Under the pieces are notes generated by a model, which did not search any database, had not been told where the DNA came from, and was given only the letters and a program-made list of their open reading frames with translations. This document shows, one piece after another, positions 1 to 10,832 of a DNA stretch of 64,000 nucleotides (positions are counted from its first letter, which is position 1; each line of letters opens with the position of its first letter). The stretch is taken from contig JAJFZO010000734.1 in assembly GCA_021397835.1 (NCBI GenBank), forward strand, positions 248,001-312,000, written 5' to 3'. Origin of the DNA: Moringa oleifera. Lineage: Eukaryota > Streptophyta > Magnoliopsida > Brassicales > Moringaceae. The position numbers and the translations under genes were made by a program.

Positions 1-3000
1 GTATAGTAACACTTGAGGGAGGTGGTTCAACTACCTTTTTCATCGTGTTTATGAAAGGAACATCAAATTAAAAATTTCTTTATCTTTTATTACCGTGCCA
101 TTGATGAAAATTCATAGCTTGGGAAAAGTCCTGAAATCTCACCTTCTAGCATTGTGATAAAGTTTTGACAGAGCAGAGCAATAGGACCTACTTTAAGAGA
201 GAGTACAGGCGGAAAGACCCAAACATCGAGAAATGGGCAATGAGGTTATATCGCTTTAAAAGAGGTATTGATAGCGAACCATAAGCCCTAGCTTTAAGAT
301 AAAGAAACAAGCAATCATATGCCTGGAATAGAAAGATATTTCACTTTAAAATCGTTACTGAAAGCATCATAAGCACACTTCCTATCTAGGCAAACCAAAC
401 CTGAAAAAGCACCTATTTCTTGGTTGACCTTGCAAGAGTGAATGTGTGGGATAATAGAATTAAGTATCAAGGCCACAAGATAAAAAGAAGGTTCTTGCAT
501 ATAGGAAAGCTTTTTCACCATCTATTGGGTATTTGTCTTTATCTTGCTACTTATGATAGACAGGCTCAATGCCAGATATTTATCTTTGGAAATCCTTCTC
601 TTTTAATTTTTGGTATTCAGCTGTCTTCCTTGGTTTCACCCTTCCATTCATAAAGCAGATCACTGGGAAGGGTGTTTCTCAAGCATAAAGCAAGAGGTTT
701 TGACCCTTTCACATCGATCAACAAACAAAACTCCTAATAAAAAGCCATTTTCTTTTTTTTAAAAAAAAAATCAACACATTGAAAGATCTTTAATCTCACC
801 TTTGAACAAGTCTAACAAAGCACCTTTTCCTACTAAATTCTATCTATCTTTGCCCGCTTCTTCCATTTGCTGAGCTCTAAGATCCTCTGGAAAATCATGA
901 TATGTGCATGCTAGTTACTCTACTTTAGTAGTGTGTTAACTAGTAGTCCACTATTGATTTAGGATTTGGTACTGACACTTGTCTTATTAACTATAAGCCT
1001 TTTGAAAAAATATATATATTAGGGTATATTCCTTTTTTTTTTACAACTTTATCAAAGACTACGTGACTTGGGAAGTACTAAGACCAGGGTCAAGCTACAA
1101 CATGTTGATCATCAAAAAGGTCATTTTCTTGCTTATAGAAACCCTTTTTTTTGATAATTTGCTTCATGAATATTAGGGATTAATAAAAAACTGAATGTAT
1201 TATTTTAGCATATCATAAGTGAGCCTGCTTATTGCTAGCCCTATAATCATTCATCAAATTCAATGCGAGTTTGAAAGCTTGACAATTGACTTTGGAGAGC
1301 CTTTCTTGGACTTAGCTCTTCCATAAAGCTAGAGTAGACAATATGTCTAGTAGTTTATTAGGAGCAAAGAGGAGCTTGCCAAGCTAAGGAGGTGGGTTCA
1401 ACTATTTCACCAATCCGGAGCAATGTCCCGATGCTATGTTTTTGTTTCAAGGCAAGTTTGCTATATTGTCCTTATTATCTGCCTTTACTTAGTCTTTCTT
1501 TTTTTGACAAGAGAAAAGAAATCCTTCCCTTAAGCTTTCATTGGAAAGATCATAAAGAATTAGTCCACCGAAAAGAAATCCTTCCCTTAAGCTTTCATTG
1601 GAAAGATCATAAAGAATTAGTCCACCGAAAAGAAATCCTTCCCTTAAGCTTTCATTGGAAAGATCATAAAGAATTAGTCCATCGATGGACTTTCATGTGA
1701 AGGATATTTTCTTAGTGTTTCATGGCATGTTTATGACCCAGTTGTAAAACTACTACCATATGAATGTCCTCCTCATTGTTGGTGGTGGGTATGCATGAGA
1801 ATCCCTCTCCTTCTACTGTTATGAGTGCTGACTATCTTCCAAATCTTGTTACCCTTCTACTGTCGCATATGGTGCTGGCAGGCCATCATATGTGTACGGT
1901 TATGGTATGGCTCTAGTCTTGGAACTTATGCCGAATTAGTAAGTCTAAAGTTGCCCTTAGCTCTAATTTAAGTGTAATGAGTTGCATGGACATTCCATCT
2001 AATCTCGTAGTGGATAGGCAATTGTTCGCTTTGAAATAGTCTTGATGCAGTTCATGGCCTAAGTAACATGGATTTAAATATAGCTATTATAGGTATGCCC
2101 AATACTCAAGCTCTCTTTTGCTAGTTTCCAAGAGGTATCAAAACAAAAAGAAAAATACCGATTATCCTTTAAGAGATGCCTAAAGGGCATAAAACCAAAA
2201 CAAGAGATAGAACTAGGCTTAAAGATGGCACGGTTTTCACTTTTTCACTTTAATCAGGTGGCAACTGTCGAGGTACTGGTAACTACTGTATGGTGCCTTC
2301 TTTTTATTCTTTAATTGCTATTGGTCCTTATGATCTTAAATAGTAATTCCTTGGTTACCATCCAGTCTCGATGTCACATTTTCTGTTATTGCTTCCTTTT
2401 AGAGTGTAGGTGGATCCTATCTCCTCCTTCTTTTTTTCTTTGGTTCCCATATGTGTAGGAGGTTTAGCATTGGCTTTGTTGTCAAGGCAAAAAGAGTGTG
2501 CTTTTGCACTCCTTTTATGGCCCATTGCGCTTTTCCCAACTCAGCTTACTTGTTTTAACTCTATTGACGTCAATTTTGATGTCAATACTAGTAGCAGCAA
2601 TAAGTCACTTAAGATTTGTTCCAAAAGAGATATATGTGAAAGGGCTTCAATTCTTTTTAAGAGGGACCTATGTCAGCTTCAATCAGCAAAATTACTTCCA
2701 CTCAGCCATGTGAAACAGGACTTCATATACCCTTAATTCTTCGATTTGTGTGACTTACAGAGGTTTTTCGTGGAAAGCTTTATGGTTAATGATCGAAAAC
2801 GTAACCAAATCTCGTCACAATTTTTAATTCATCTTAGTAGTACAAGGAAGAAGCCTATGTGGTGGGTTCGACTACTATAAAAGTGCACATTAATTATCAA
2901 TAAGCTAATTTTCATTCAAGGGATTTAATCTACTATGATATGTTTTTGACAATCTTGATATTTCATTTTGTAGAAATGTAATCGACTATATGATATCTCT

Positions 3001-5304
3001 TTTTTAAGTGCGAGAGATTGTAAGGGTCATAGTTTGTCTTCTTTGAAAGATGGAACGAAAGATCAACTCTAACAATACATTTTTGTAGCCTAGAACGAAA
3101 GGAGAAAGCGTTAACAAGCTATTCAGTTGAGCTCAAAGAGCTAACCTTAATGGAAAAAGACAAGGTAAGCATCCAAAGCAACATTAGCTGAACTAATGTA
3201 TCAAGTTTCTGATACGACATTTCTAGTTTATCCTGAAGCAACATTTCTCAAAGTAGCATTCCCACAAGCAAAGGATGAAACCTTTACTTGTTTATTCTAA
3301 TGAGGGTTTATGAATCACTCAAACAAGCCTTTTTAGCCATATCTAAATTGGTATCCATATCCATATCTTTATGCGTAAGGGCATCAAAATTTAAATCTGT
3401 AAAAAGAATTTCGAAATCCCCATTCGTATCTGTATTGGCTAAATCTAGCATAGTGGGTCTTGTTTCGATATAAGAATAAATCTCTTTAAAAGGCATCTCG
3501 ATGAAAGAGGATTGAGAACCATAAGGCATCTCGATAAGGCTTGTGGGGCTAACTAAGCCACCACTTTTACTAGATATAGGTCCAAATGATGTAAGAGCAT
3601 GCCACTGAAACCCAACCCTTAAGGGGCTAAGGTCCAAGAGGTGTACTGCTAAAAATGTCTTTTTAGTCAAGGGATTGATTTCACACAAGCATAACTTCTC
3701 TAATAACAAGAAAAACTTCACACAAATGGCTAAAGTCCTTTCTTTTCCAAAAACCTATTAACTTCATAAAGGATAAAATAAGTAAGGTAGAGATTAAGGT
3801 AAGCATAAAAGTTTTAAGAATCAGAGGATCAAATTTCTTAATACTTGCTAGGAACCAATACAATTAGGATAAAAGCTTACCATGACTTCCAAGCAAGCTA
3901 CGTTAGGTAATAATTCTTAATGTACTAACGTAGTAGCAAACCACTACTCTAAATTGAATCTATTTGAATAGCTTGAAATGCTCTTATTTGAGCTAGCCAT
4001 TACATTTGAAGGTTGATCGACAAGAGATGTTACTTCTTTTTAATCAATAATAAGAATGCCACACCACCTACGAGAACTTTATTTCACTATACTTTTTTTT
4101 TAATTGTATTTTCTTTGCCTGCATAACTATTAAGCTTAAGCTTGGCTAGTTAATCCTTTATTTATAACTCCAAGTGAAGAAGTCTATGTATTCCATAAGG
4201 AAATAGATCAGATTAGAGTTTTCAGTCTTAACTTATGTCAGCGAAGTGTTTGATGAATATGGGCTTACGGATTGTCCTCAACACCCAAATTTCTCTATTA
4301 ACTTCATCCTTAATGGGTAAGAGAAGGAAGATAGCTTACAAACATCAAGTGGAGCAATGTAGGGCGCTCTTCAAACCAAAATAAGCATATAAAACGATTT
4401 AAACTAGTAACAACAACCAACTGATTATGAGGGTTGGCCAAGCAAAGGGCACAAAAGATCGTTAACTCTTATTGTTATTACAAGCCTAAAGGCAAAAGGT
4501 GGGACATTAATCCAAAGAATGAGTACTGTACAAAGCCCTTCCTCCATGAAAGAAAGGATCAGACAGAATGTAGAAATGCTAAGAAAAAGCCACTTCCTTA
4601 ATCACCCAGGTACAGCTCTGTTAAGTAAATTAACTCTATCTTTACTAGTAGCCATGGTAGCCATAATTTGCTTGAGCTTTTTAAAGCCTTTCATGCCTCA
4701 TTTCACTAGTGCTTTTCGTCAGATCTTTTTTGAAGCAACAAGATCTCTTTCCTTATGAAAAGGTATCATTTTCTTGTATGGGCTTTCCCCAAGGTATATA
4801 TAATAAGTCTTACCTAGCTGAGTCTTAAGATCTCATGGCTTAGTAATCTGTAGACGCTTCAAATGGAGCCAAATCTATTAAACAGGACAATCCATTGATC
4901 TAGATAAGTGAGTTGGTATATAACTAAAGGAAAAACAAAAGGAAAACTTGACCAGAAGATGAGCTAACCTAAGCAGCCATGAAGAGAAATTTTGAATATT
5001 GAAAAAAGTATGTAGAAGGCTTACAACTAACCTACTTTTAATTTTCTCTTATGCATTTAACCATCTTATGGTCAAGCTTTGGACGAAGCTCACACTCGGC
5101 CCCTTGGTAACCTTTTCTCTTTTATTAAGGAGACTTGTCAATGATGGTGGTTAGCAAAGTGAATCTTTCCCCTTTATCTTGAATAACTAGTGTCATTAGC
5201 CTCCTGGTCCACATTGGGTTTGGCAGAGCAATGTCATGACTTTCAAAAAATTACTAGTTTCGTGAGACATGGCTCGAAGAAAAAGATAAATCCAACTTTT
5301 AAGG
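1..5304. other. Anonymous non-coding block A (possibly mitochondrial-derived)
   Basis: No gene is recognisable on either strand. Open frames are short and lack known motifs; the longest, 137 codons on the minus strand near 3308-3721, looks like nothing I know. The texture is a mix of moderate-GC sequence with many short A/G-rich and C/T-rich runs, unlike the AT-rich transposon to its right. This resembles plant mitochondrial intergenic DNA, but that is an impression, not a match. It holds the 57-bp triplication listed separately and ends abruptly at the CACTA terminus at 5305. Confidence 0.35.
1513..1683. repeat. 57-bp direct tandem repeat, three copies
   Basis: Three head-to-tail 57-bp units start at 1513, 1570 and 1627. 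The units differ only by a C-to-T change at the very end of the third, so the array is recent relative to the decayed DNA around it. Because 57 is a multiple of three, a plus-strand open frame (1392-1700) reads through it as three 19-residue repeats containing KEILPLSFHWKDHKELVH. I see no sign that this frame is a gene. Confidence 0.95.
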
Positions 5305-5475
5305 CACTACGAAAAAATTTAAAAATAGTGACACAATATAGTGATTGATTTTTTCAATTGCTAAATAATGATAGAATAACGACAGATTTACTACGAAATG
5401 AAAATTTTACCATAGTGACAAAATAATGATAGATTAGCGACGCACATTAACGACAAACGTTGTCTTCATCACTAA
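5305..5475. repeat. Left TIR and subterminal repeats of CACTA element 5305-8918
   Basis: CACTACGAAAAAAT is followed by a cluster of degenerate units such as AGTGAC, TAACGACAGATTTA and TTAGCGACGCA. In En/Spm elements, subterminal arrays like this bind the TNPA-type protein, which is the presumed role here. Confidence 0.8.
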
Positions 5476-5599
5476 ATTTATTTTTAGTTCATTTATTTTA
5501 ATTTTTAATCAACATAAAAATAGATTAACAATCAAATTTTAATCAGTAGTTAATCAAAGATCTAGAGACTATAATACTTCAGTCATTATGTAGGTAATG

Positions 5600-6950
5600 T
5601 AGCCTAGTGACCACCCTATGGGCAGTCGCAAAGGCTGCAAGCTTGCTACCTTCGGAGGAAGCCATGGCCACAAACATAATTGTTGCCTTTGAAGCCAGCA
5701 AGCTGGTCAGAGGCAACTATGCATGGCCGCCATCTTGCTACCTTCGTAGGTAGCTATGCATGGCTGCCATGAAAGCAAGCTGGCGACTAGCTTGCTGCCA
5801 TCGTAAGTAGCCATGCATGGCAGTTGTAGAAGTAAGTTAGTTGTCATCATGTCACCTTGGAAGGCAGTATTGCATGGCTGTCGCTAAAGGAAGCTAGCTG
5901 CCAACTTGTTGCCTCAGAAGGCACCATGCATGGCCGTCAGCCAGGGAAGCAAGCTGGTGGCAAGAGCAAGCTGGCGGCCAACTTGTTGCCTTCGAAGGCA
6001 GCCATGCAAGCAATCTAGTTGCCAGGCCTTCCAAGATAGCCATTCATGGCTACAAGTTTACTGCCTTAATTCGAAGGTTACCATGCATAGGCGCTCTTAT
6101 GGCCATGACCTTCGAAGGTGACTATAATGGCCACGAAAAAGGCAGCCATGGAATTCAAAGGTGGCAGCCATGGCCATGAAGGTAGTCATGGCCTTTAAAG
6201 GCGGCTGCCATGATCGCGAAAGAGGTGGCCATGATCGCCCATAAAGGTAGCCACAACACCCATAAAGGTAGCCACGGTGCCTACGAAGGCAGCTACAGGC
6301 ACCCACGAAGGCAGCCATCGTGTCTACGAAGGTAGACAAAGGCATCCATGAAGGCAACCACAGTCTCCCACGAAGGTAGCCACGGTCTTCGAAGGCGGTA
6401 GCCATGGCCTTTGAAGGTGGCAGCCATGGCCTCGAAGGCGATAACCATGGCCTTCGATGGCAGCAGCCATGGCCTTTTGGGGCAGAAACGATGGCCAACG
6501 TGACAGCGAAGCAGTCATGACTACCACAAAAGCCTCCATGCATGGTCGTGAAAGCAGCCATGGCTGCCCCAAAGGCCTCCATGCATGGCTGTAAAGGCAG
6601 CCATGGCCACCGCTAAAGCACCCATGCTTGGCCGCAAAGGCAGCCATGCCTACCACCAAAGCGTTCACGCATGGCTATAATGGGAGCCATGGCCTTCAAA
6701 GCTAACAGCGATGGTAGTCGTGAAAGTGTCCATGAGTGGCCATGAAGGCAGCTGTGGCATTGGAATTTGGTAGCCATGGCCTTCTATGGTAGTAGCCATA
6801 ACCACCGCGAAAGGCCCCATGCATAGCCTCGAAGGTGGTAAACCATGGTCGTGAAGGCATTGCTGCCTTCTGTTGATTTTACTTTCACTGTGGAGGCAAC
6901 GATGGCCTATAGTTCCATTGCTAGTTTTCACTTCCAGCGACCACCACTTA
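5600..6950. repeat. GC-rich degenerate minisatellite inside the CACTA element
   Basis: The sequence is built from variants of AAGGCAGCCATGGCC and GCCATGCATGGC. To about 6080 the units are longer (roughly 55-75 bp) and run through CTTGCTGCCTTCGAAGG then CCATGCATGG. From 6110 to 6860 the spacing is shorter, roughly 25-35 bp, with many CCATGG cores. Four exact CATGCATG octamers lie at 5812, 5925, 6537 and 6580, with several near copies. The open frames in it (minus-strand 6097-6582, 6324-6668 and 6665-6931) are products of the repeat; they are rich in His, Gly, Pro, Trp and Cys and have no known domain. The composition contrasts sharply with the AT-rich DNA on both sides. Confidence 0.9.
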
Positions 6951-7314
6951 CTTTCGTTACTAAGTGCTTATAAACGAAAAGCCTAATTTTTTTCCTTTCT
7001 AACAAGTGTCGTTTCCTTTTCCCCCATTTTTATTGTTGTCTTTGCTTCTGTCTTCTTAAACTGTTTCTTTTTTGTCCACTCAATTTCCTCTCTAACTTTA
7101 TTGTTGTCTCTGCATCTATCTATACACATGATTCTTAAATTTTTCATTTCACCAGTGAGCGGCACTGACTTTCATTTATTTATCTTGCTATCTCAGAGTC
7201 AAGTCATTACAGCTCTCTCCCTGCTTGATGTCTTGGTGTGTATCATTTTTTCCACTGTGAACAGGCATATTCTCTTTCCTCTTTACTTGATAATTTGTGA
7301 AGCTAATTGTTGAA

Positions 7315-8330
7315 ATTATTGATAATGATATTAATGATTAGAAAATCTTGTATAAGAATATTATGATTAGATTTGGTAATTATAAAAATATTTTAAATTT
7401 TAAATAAATTTTTTAATTATTTATTTTATGTTTTAATAAATTTAATTTATGGTATATTATTAGGTAATTGTTGAATTTGATTATAATTTAAGATAGATAT
7501 TTTAATTAGATTTTTATGAAATTTAAATTAGTTAGATATGTATTAAATTTTATAATTGTTAACTTTATTTGTTAGTAAATTTAGTTTATATTGGATTATT
7601 TTAGAAAACAATCTAATTAGTTTGTGATGTAAAATAAATAAGTTAATTAGAGTTTTATGGAATTTAAATTAGTTAGGTATTAATTAAATTCTATAATTGT
7701 TAATTTCATAGGTTAATTAAAAATTTTGTTTATATTAAATTAGATAGATAATAGTTTAATAGAATATAATTTGAGATAAATAATTTAATTAGATTTTTAT
7801 AAAATATAAATTAGTTAAATGTTAATTAAATTTTGCAATTGTTAATTTTATTTGTTGATAAAATTAGTTAATTTGTTATTGATTATGTAGATAATAGTTT
7901 AATTACATTGTAATTTCATGACATAAATAATTTAATTAATTGAATTTTTATGAAAATTAATTTACTTAAATGATGATTAAATTTTGAAGTTGTTAATTTT
8001 ATTTTTTCAAATAAATTTAGTTTATATTAATTACATATTTACATATGAATGATTATTACTAATATTGAGGAAATTTAATTATATATTAATCAATTAAATT
8101 AATATATTATATGATAATCATAAAGCGTTACTGTTAGCAAAGTTAGACTTGACATATATTCTTTAGATACACAATTTGAGAATTATTAGTAAACATTTAT
8201 TATCTGTCACGTGTTTGTACATGTATCAAAATAAATTGTTCAATAATAATTCTTGAATTATCGAGATCGAATAGTTTAGAAATGTAACATTATGTGCAAC
8301 ACATGTATAATTTTTTGTTCATTCTATAGA
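7315..8330. other. AT-rich internal stretch of the CACTA element
   Basis: This is very AT-rich DNA with a loosely repeated pattern such as GTTAATTAAATTTT and TTAGTTAGATAT at intervals of roughly 100-130 bp. No coding potential is visible. It probably represents intron or spacer DNA of the ancestral element, or a degenerate AT-rich tandem array. Confidence 0.6.
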
Positions 8331-8331
8331 G

Positions 8332-8493
8332 AAGCATAAGACTTTAGATGAGAGATTATAGAAGAAGCGTAAGATGAAGGAGCATGATCACATACGCTTG
8401 GAGACTGAATTGCAAAAGCGCTTATAGAGATAAGTTGATGTGAATAAGCACATCCGTAGGATGGAGGCTCTTCTTTTAGGAACTAGGCCCTAG
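8332..8493 (+). pseudogene. Possible TNPA-like C-terminal remnant
   Basis: One plus-strand frame reads about 54 codons up to a TAG at 8491-8493. It has three internal stops and a strongly charged, helix-forming composition including KHKTLDER, KKRKMKEHDHIRLETELQKR and RRMEALLLG. The position, just inside the right subterminal array of a CACTA element, and the coiled-coil character fit the C-terminal tail of a TNPA-like or Ptta/En/Spm protein. The match is by character only, since I could not align it to a named domain. If correct, this element was transcribed left to right, unlike the other CACTA elements in the window. Confidence 0.35.
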
Positions 8494-8659
8494 TATCGCC
8501 CAATAATTAGATGTAATTTCTTATATGAATATTGTATTTCATGAGAACATAATATGTAATCTTGTATTTATTATGTTTTATGAATTTTGGTTTATTTTAT
8601 TTTTGTTTAGTTATATTTAAAATTATTTTCACATAAAAAATTAATTATATTAATGACAG

Positions 8660-8918
8660 ATCTATTAGTCACTAATTAATTTGTAGTGAAGTTTCTGGGT
8701 GTAGCAACAGATTCTTATTAGTCGCTAAAATAGTAACAGATATTAGTCTGTTGCTAAAATAGCAATAAAATAGAATCTGTCCTTAAACTAGCAACAGGCA
8801 AGAATCTGTCGTTGAAGTAGTGACGAATATTATTCTGTCGCTATCTTTAGTGACAGACGTAAATCGATCACTAATTTAGCGACAGATTCACCAATCACTA
8901 AATTTGGTTTTTTTAGTG
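8660..8918. repeat. Right subterminal repeats and TIR of CACTA element 5305-8918
   Basis: At least eight copies of units such as AGCAACAGATT, AATCTGTCGC and TAGTGACAGA alternate in orientation, ending in TTTAGTG at 8918. They match the units just inside the left end, which ties the two ends together as one element. Confidence 0.82.
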
Positions 8919-9640
8919 GGGAAGTAAGGGAAAAGAATGGATAGAAAGAGCTTGTTCAAGAAGGGTAGGTAGTGGGGAAGCAAAGTAATTGTGCTGGTTC
9001 AATCAGGAAATGGCCAATCATGCTTGTTAAGGATTTTGAATTCAAGCAGCTCATTACTAGACGATCAGTTAAGCTAAGAGAAAAAAACAATAGTTCTTCC
9101 AATCAAACAAGCGACCAACAAATTTCAACTATTGCAATCATAGCCATCAAAGCAAGAAGTATAAACTTGTAAGATTAAGTAGGAAGAGCGAAACTTGACA
9201 GGTCTAACTACTAAGCTAATGGGCAGCTTTAAAAAATGGCTATCGTGTCTGTGGTTTGCTATGATTTGGTGGGAAGCTGAAAGTGAAGAAAGCTTAGTGC
9301 AAGCAACAAAAGTAATCAAGCAATAATCGAGAGTCGAAGGTCTAATTCCACTTAGTGGTGAATTCAACCAACATAAAAAGTAACCTTAGCCCTTTTTCAA
9401 GCCAATCTACTTGCCTTTTTTCTCTTATTTCTTTATACTACTTTAACTTTCTACCAACCACTTTAGTGAAGAAAAAGGCAGAATACTTTCTATTTGGGTG
9501 TCTTTGTTCATAAGCCAAGAAAAAGTGGCATTCTAGTTGGTTAGACTATACTGCCTAACTACCTGAATAATATTCCTTTGTTGCCTCAATGTCTTAAAAC
9601 TTTAGCAAACAATCTTATAAAGACAAGATTTCTAACGTTT
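8919..9640. other. Anonymous spacer between two CACTA elements
   Basis: No gene or repeat is recognised in these roughly 720 bases. The texture resembles block A, so this is probably the continuation of the DNA into which the 5305-8918 element inserted. Somewhere near 9600-9640 it gives way to TNPA-like coding sequence without any CACTA terminus. Confidence 0.4.
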
Positions 9641-9649
9641 GTGTAAGAT

Positions 9650-10560
9650 TCATTAAAAAGAAAACTTACAATTTTTTCAATGATAGGCATTGTTTCTAAT
9701 GCATAATGTCTTTTTTTATCTTGTCGCGCTAGCTTCCATAATTCACTACGATTAATTTCCTCTTCTACCTTGAGTTCTACTTTCTGTAAAGATGGAGTAA
9801 CAAATTAAAAATTAGAAACATGTATCTTAAAATCATCACAAAAAATGTAAGAATGAGAAAATTACCAATTTGTGCTCTAAGGTTGCATGTCCACCTCGAC
9901 TCAATCGATGAGGGTATTTATTATGTTTTTGTCATTTTTTTTTTGTTCTTCATTCAATTTCTACAATGTTTCATAGTAGTTGATGAAGAAACATGAAATA
10001 TTTATTGTTTAAAAAACATATTACAACATAAATGTACCTTAAAATCCTTTGAAAGTCGTGATTTAACGAACTTCTTCTAATTATTTTGTGAAATGAAATT
10101 GTAGATCGAAGGTGGTCACGCTATAGCATCAAGATTGTTGGCAAAAGGCATTATATATTTTATTGTCAGGATATTCTTGATGTTTTAAATTTGTTGCTAA
10201 TTAATTGTAAGATAGACTTTTTCATGCGATGATCAATTTCAAATGCATCCTATAAATAAAATTTGATAATTTACTATGCTAATAAAAAGTATAATTAAAT
10301 ATTTATGGTGAAAGTGTTAAACCTGAACATATTCTCACATTTTTTTTCTTTCAAAAGATCTGGAACCTTTTGCCAATCACTATAAGTTATAGGTACTGTG
10401 GTACGTGCAAGAATCCAAGAGTAGATATAAGAGATTTAGCTTTAGCACCATATGGTACACCTTCCGAATTGAACTATACCACCATTTTTGTCCCTAAATC
10501 TTTAGATTTGGTAGGCGAATCTGATAACTTCTTAGTTATATCTACATTCCTACAAACATA
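9650..10560 (-). pseudogene. TNPA-like (Ptta/En/Spm plant transposase) remnant
   Basis: Minus-strand exon pieces carry hallmarks of the plant TNPA or Ptta/En/Spm family in the expected order. Near 10340-10480 is a segment containing LISTLG and VPITYSDWQKVPDLLK. Near 10195-10255 is DAFEIDHRMKKSILQLIS, corresponding to the KF.ID region. Near 9875-9950 is KYPHRLSRGGHATLE. Near 9660-9785 is RSELWKLARQDKK. Proteins of this type bind the subterminal repeats of En/Spm elements. Stops and frame changes break each piece, and the gene is cut off at about 9640, where its 3' part should continue. Confidence 0.8.
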
Positions 10561-10832
10561 AAATATAATCCAAATAAATAGCTAGAGCATAATTCATTAT
10601 ATGATACTAGTTTTTGCAATAAGTAATACTGTCATAAATGAAAAAAAAAACAATCAAACCTTTTTGCCTTGAGTTGAAAAGTTTACTTGTAAGCTTCATC
10701 AATCCAAGTTCTATCACAATCGAGTTGTATATAGTTAACATCATCCTCATTGATTTCATTATTTATACCGACCTCAAGTATGCCATTAATAATGAAATCA
10801 TATTCTTCTATGTTATCCACATCATTATTTCT

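Larger units (their letters stand above)
5305..8918. mobile_element. Non-autonomous CACTA (En/Spm) element with internal minisatellite
   Basis: The left end begins CACTACGAAAAAAT at 5305 and the right end finishes TTTTTTTAGTG at 8918, so the termini are inverted CACTA repeats, as in plant En/Spm elements. The flanking trinucleotides are AGG and GGG, a possible 3-bp target duplication with one change. Both ends carry many copies of a short repeat around AGCGACAGATT in both orientations. The interior has no transposase: it holds a GC-rich minisatellite (about 5600-6950), a very AT-rich stretch (7320-8280) and a short TNPA-like 3' coding remnant (8332-8493). It is therefore a deletion derivative or cargo-carrying member that would need a transposase supplied in trans. 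Confidence 0.82.

Noticed and set aside
3308..3721. 137-codon minus-strand open frame
   Set aside because: No recognisable domain, no supporting context and composition like the surrounding DNA; probably chance.
4519..4758. 79-codon plus-strand frame with one hydrophobic stretch
   Set aside because: A single possible membrane segment is weak evidence; no homology recognised. The same applies to 2410-2736.
6097..6931. Minus-strand open frames of 88-161 codons in the minisatellite
   Set aside because: They come from the tandem repeat having few stops; overlapping frames are open at once and the products have no known domain.
9741..9750. ATT followed by CACTACG, a possible left end pairing with the ATT after 16290
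   Set aside because: It lies inside the TNPA-like exon (SELWKLAR) and no subterminal array follows, so the match is coincidental.
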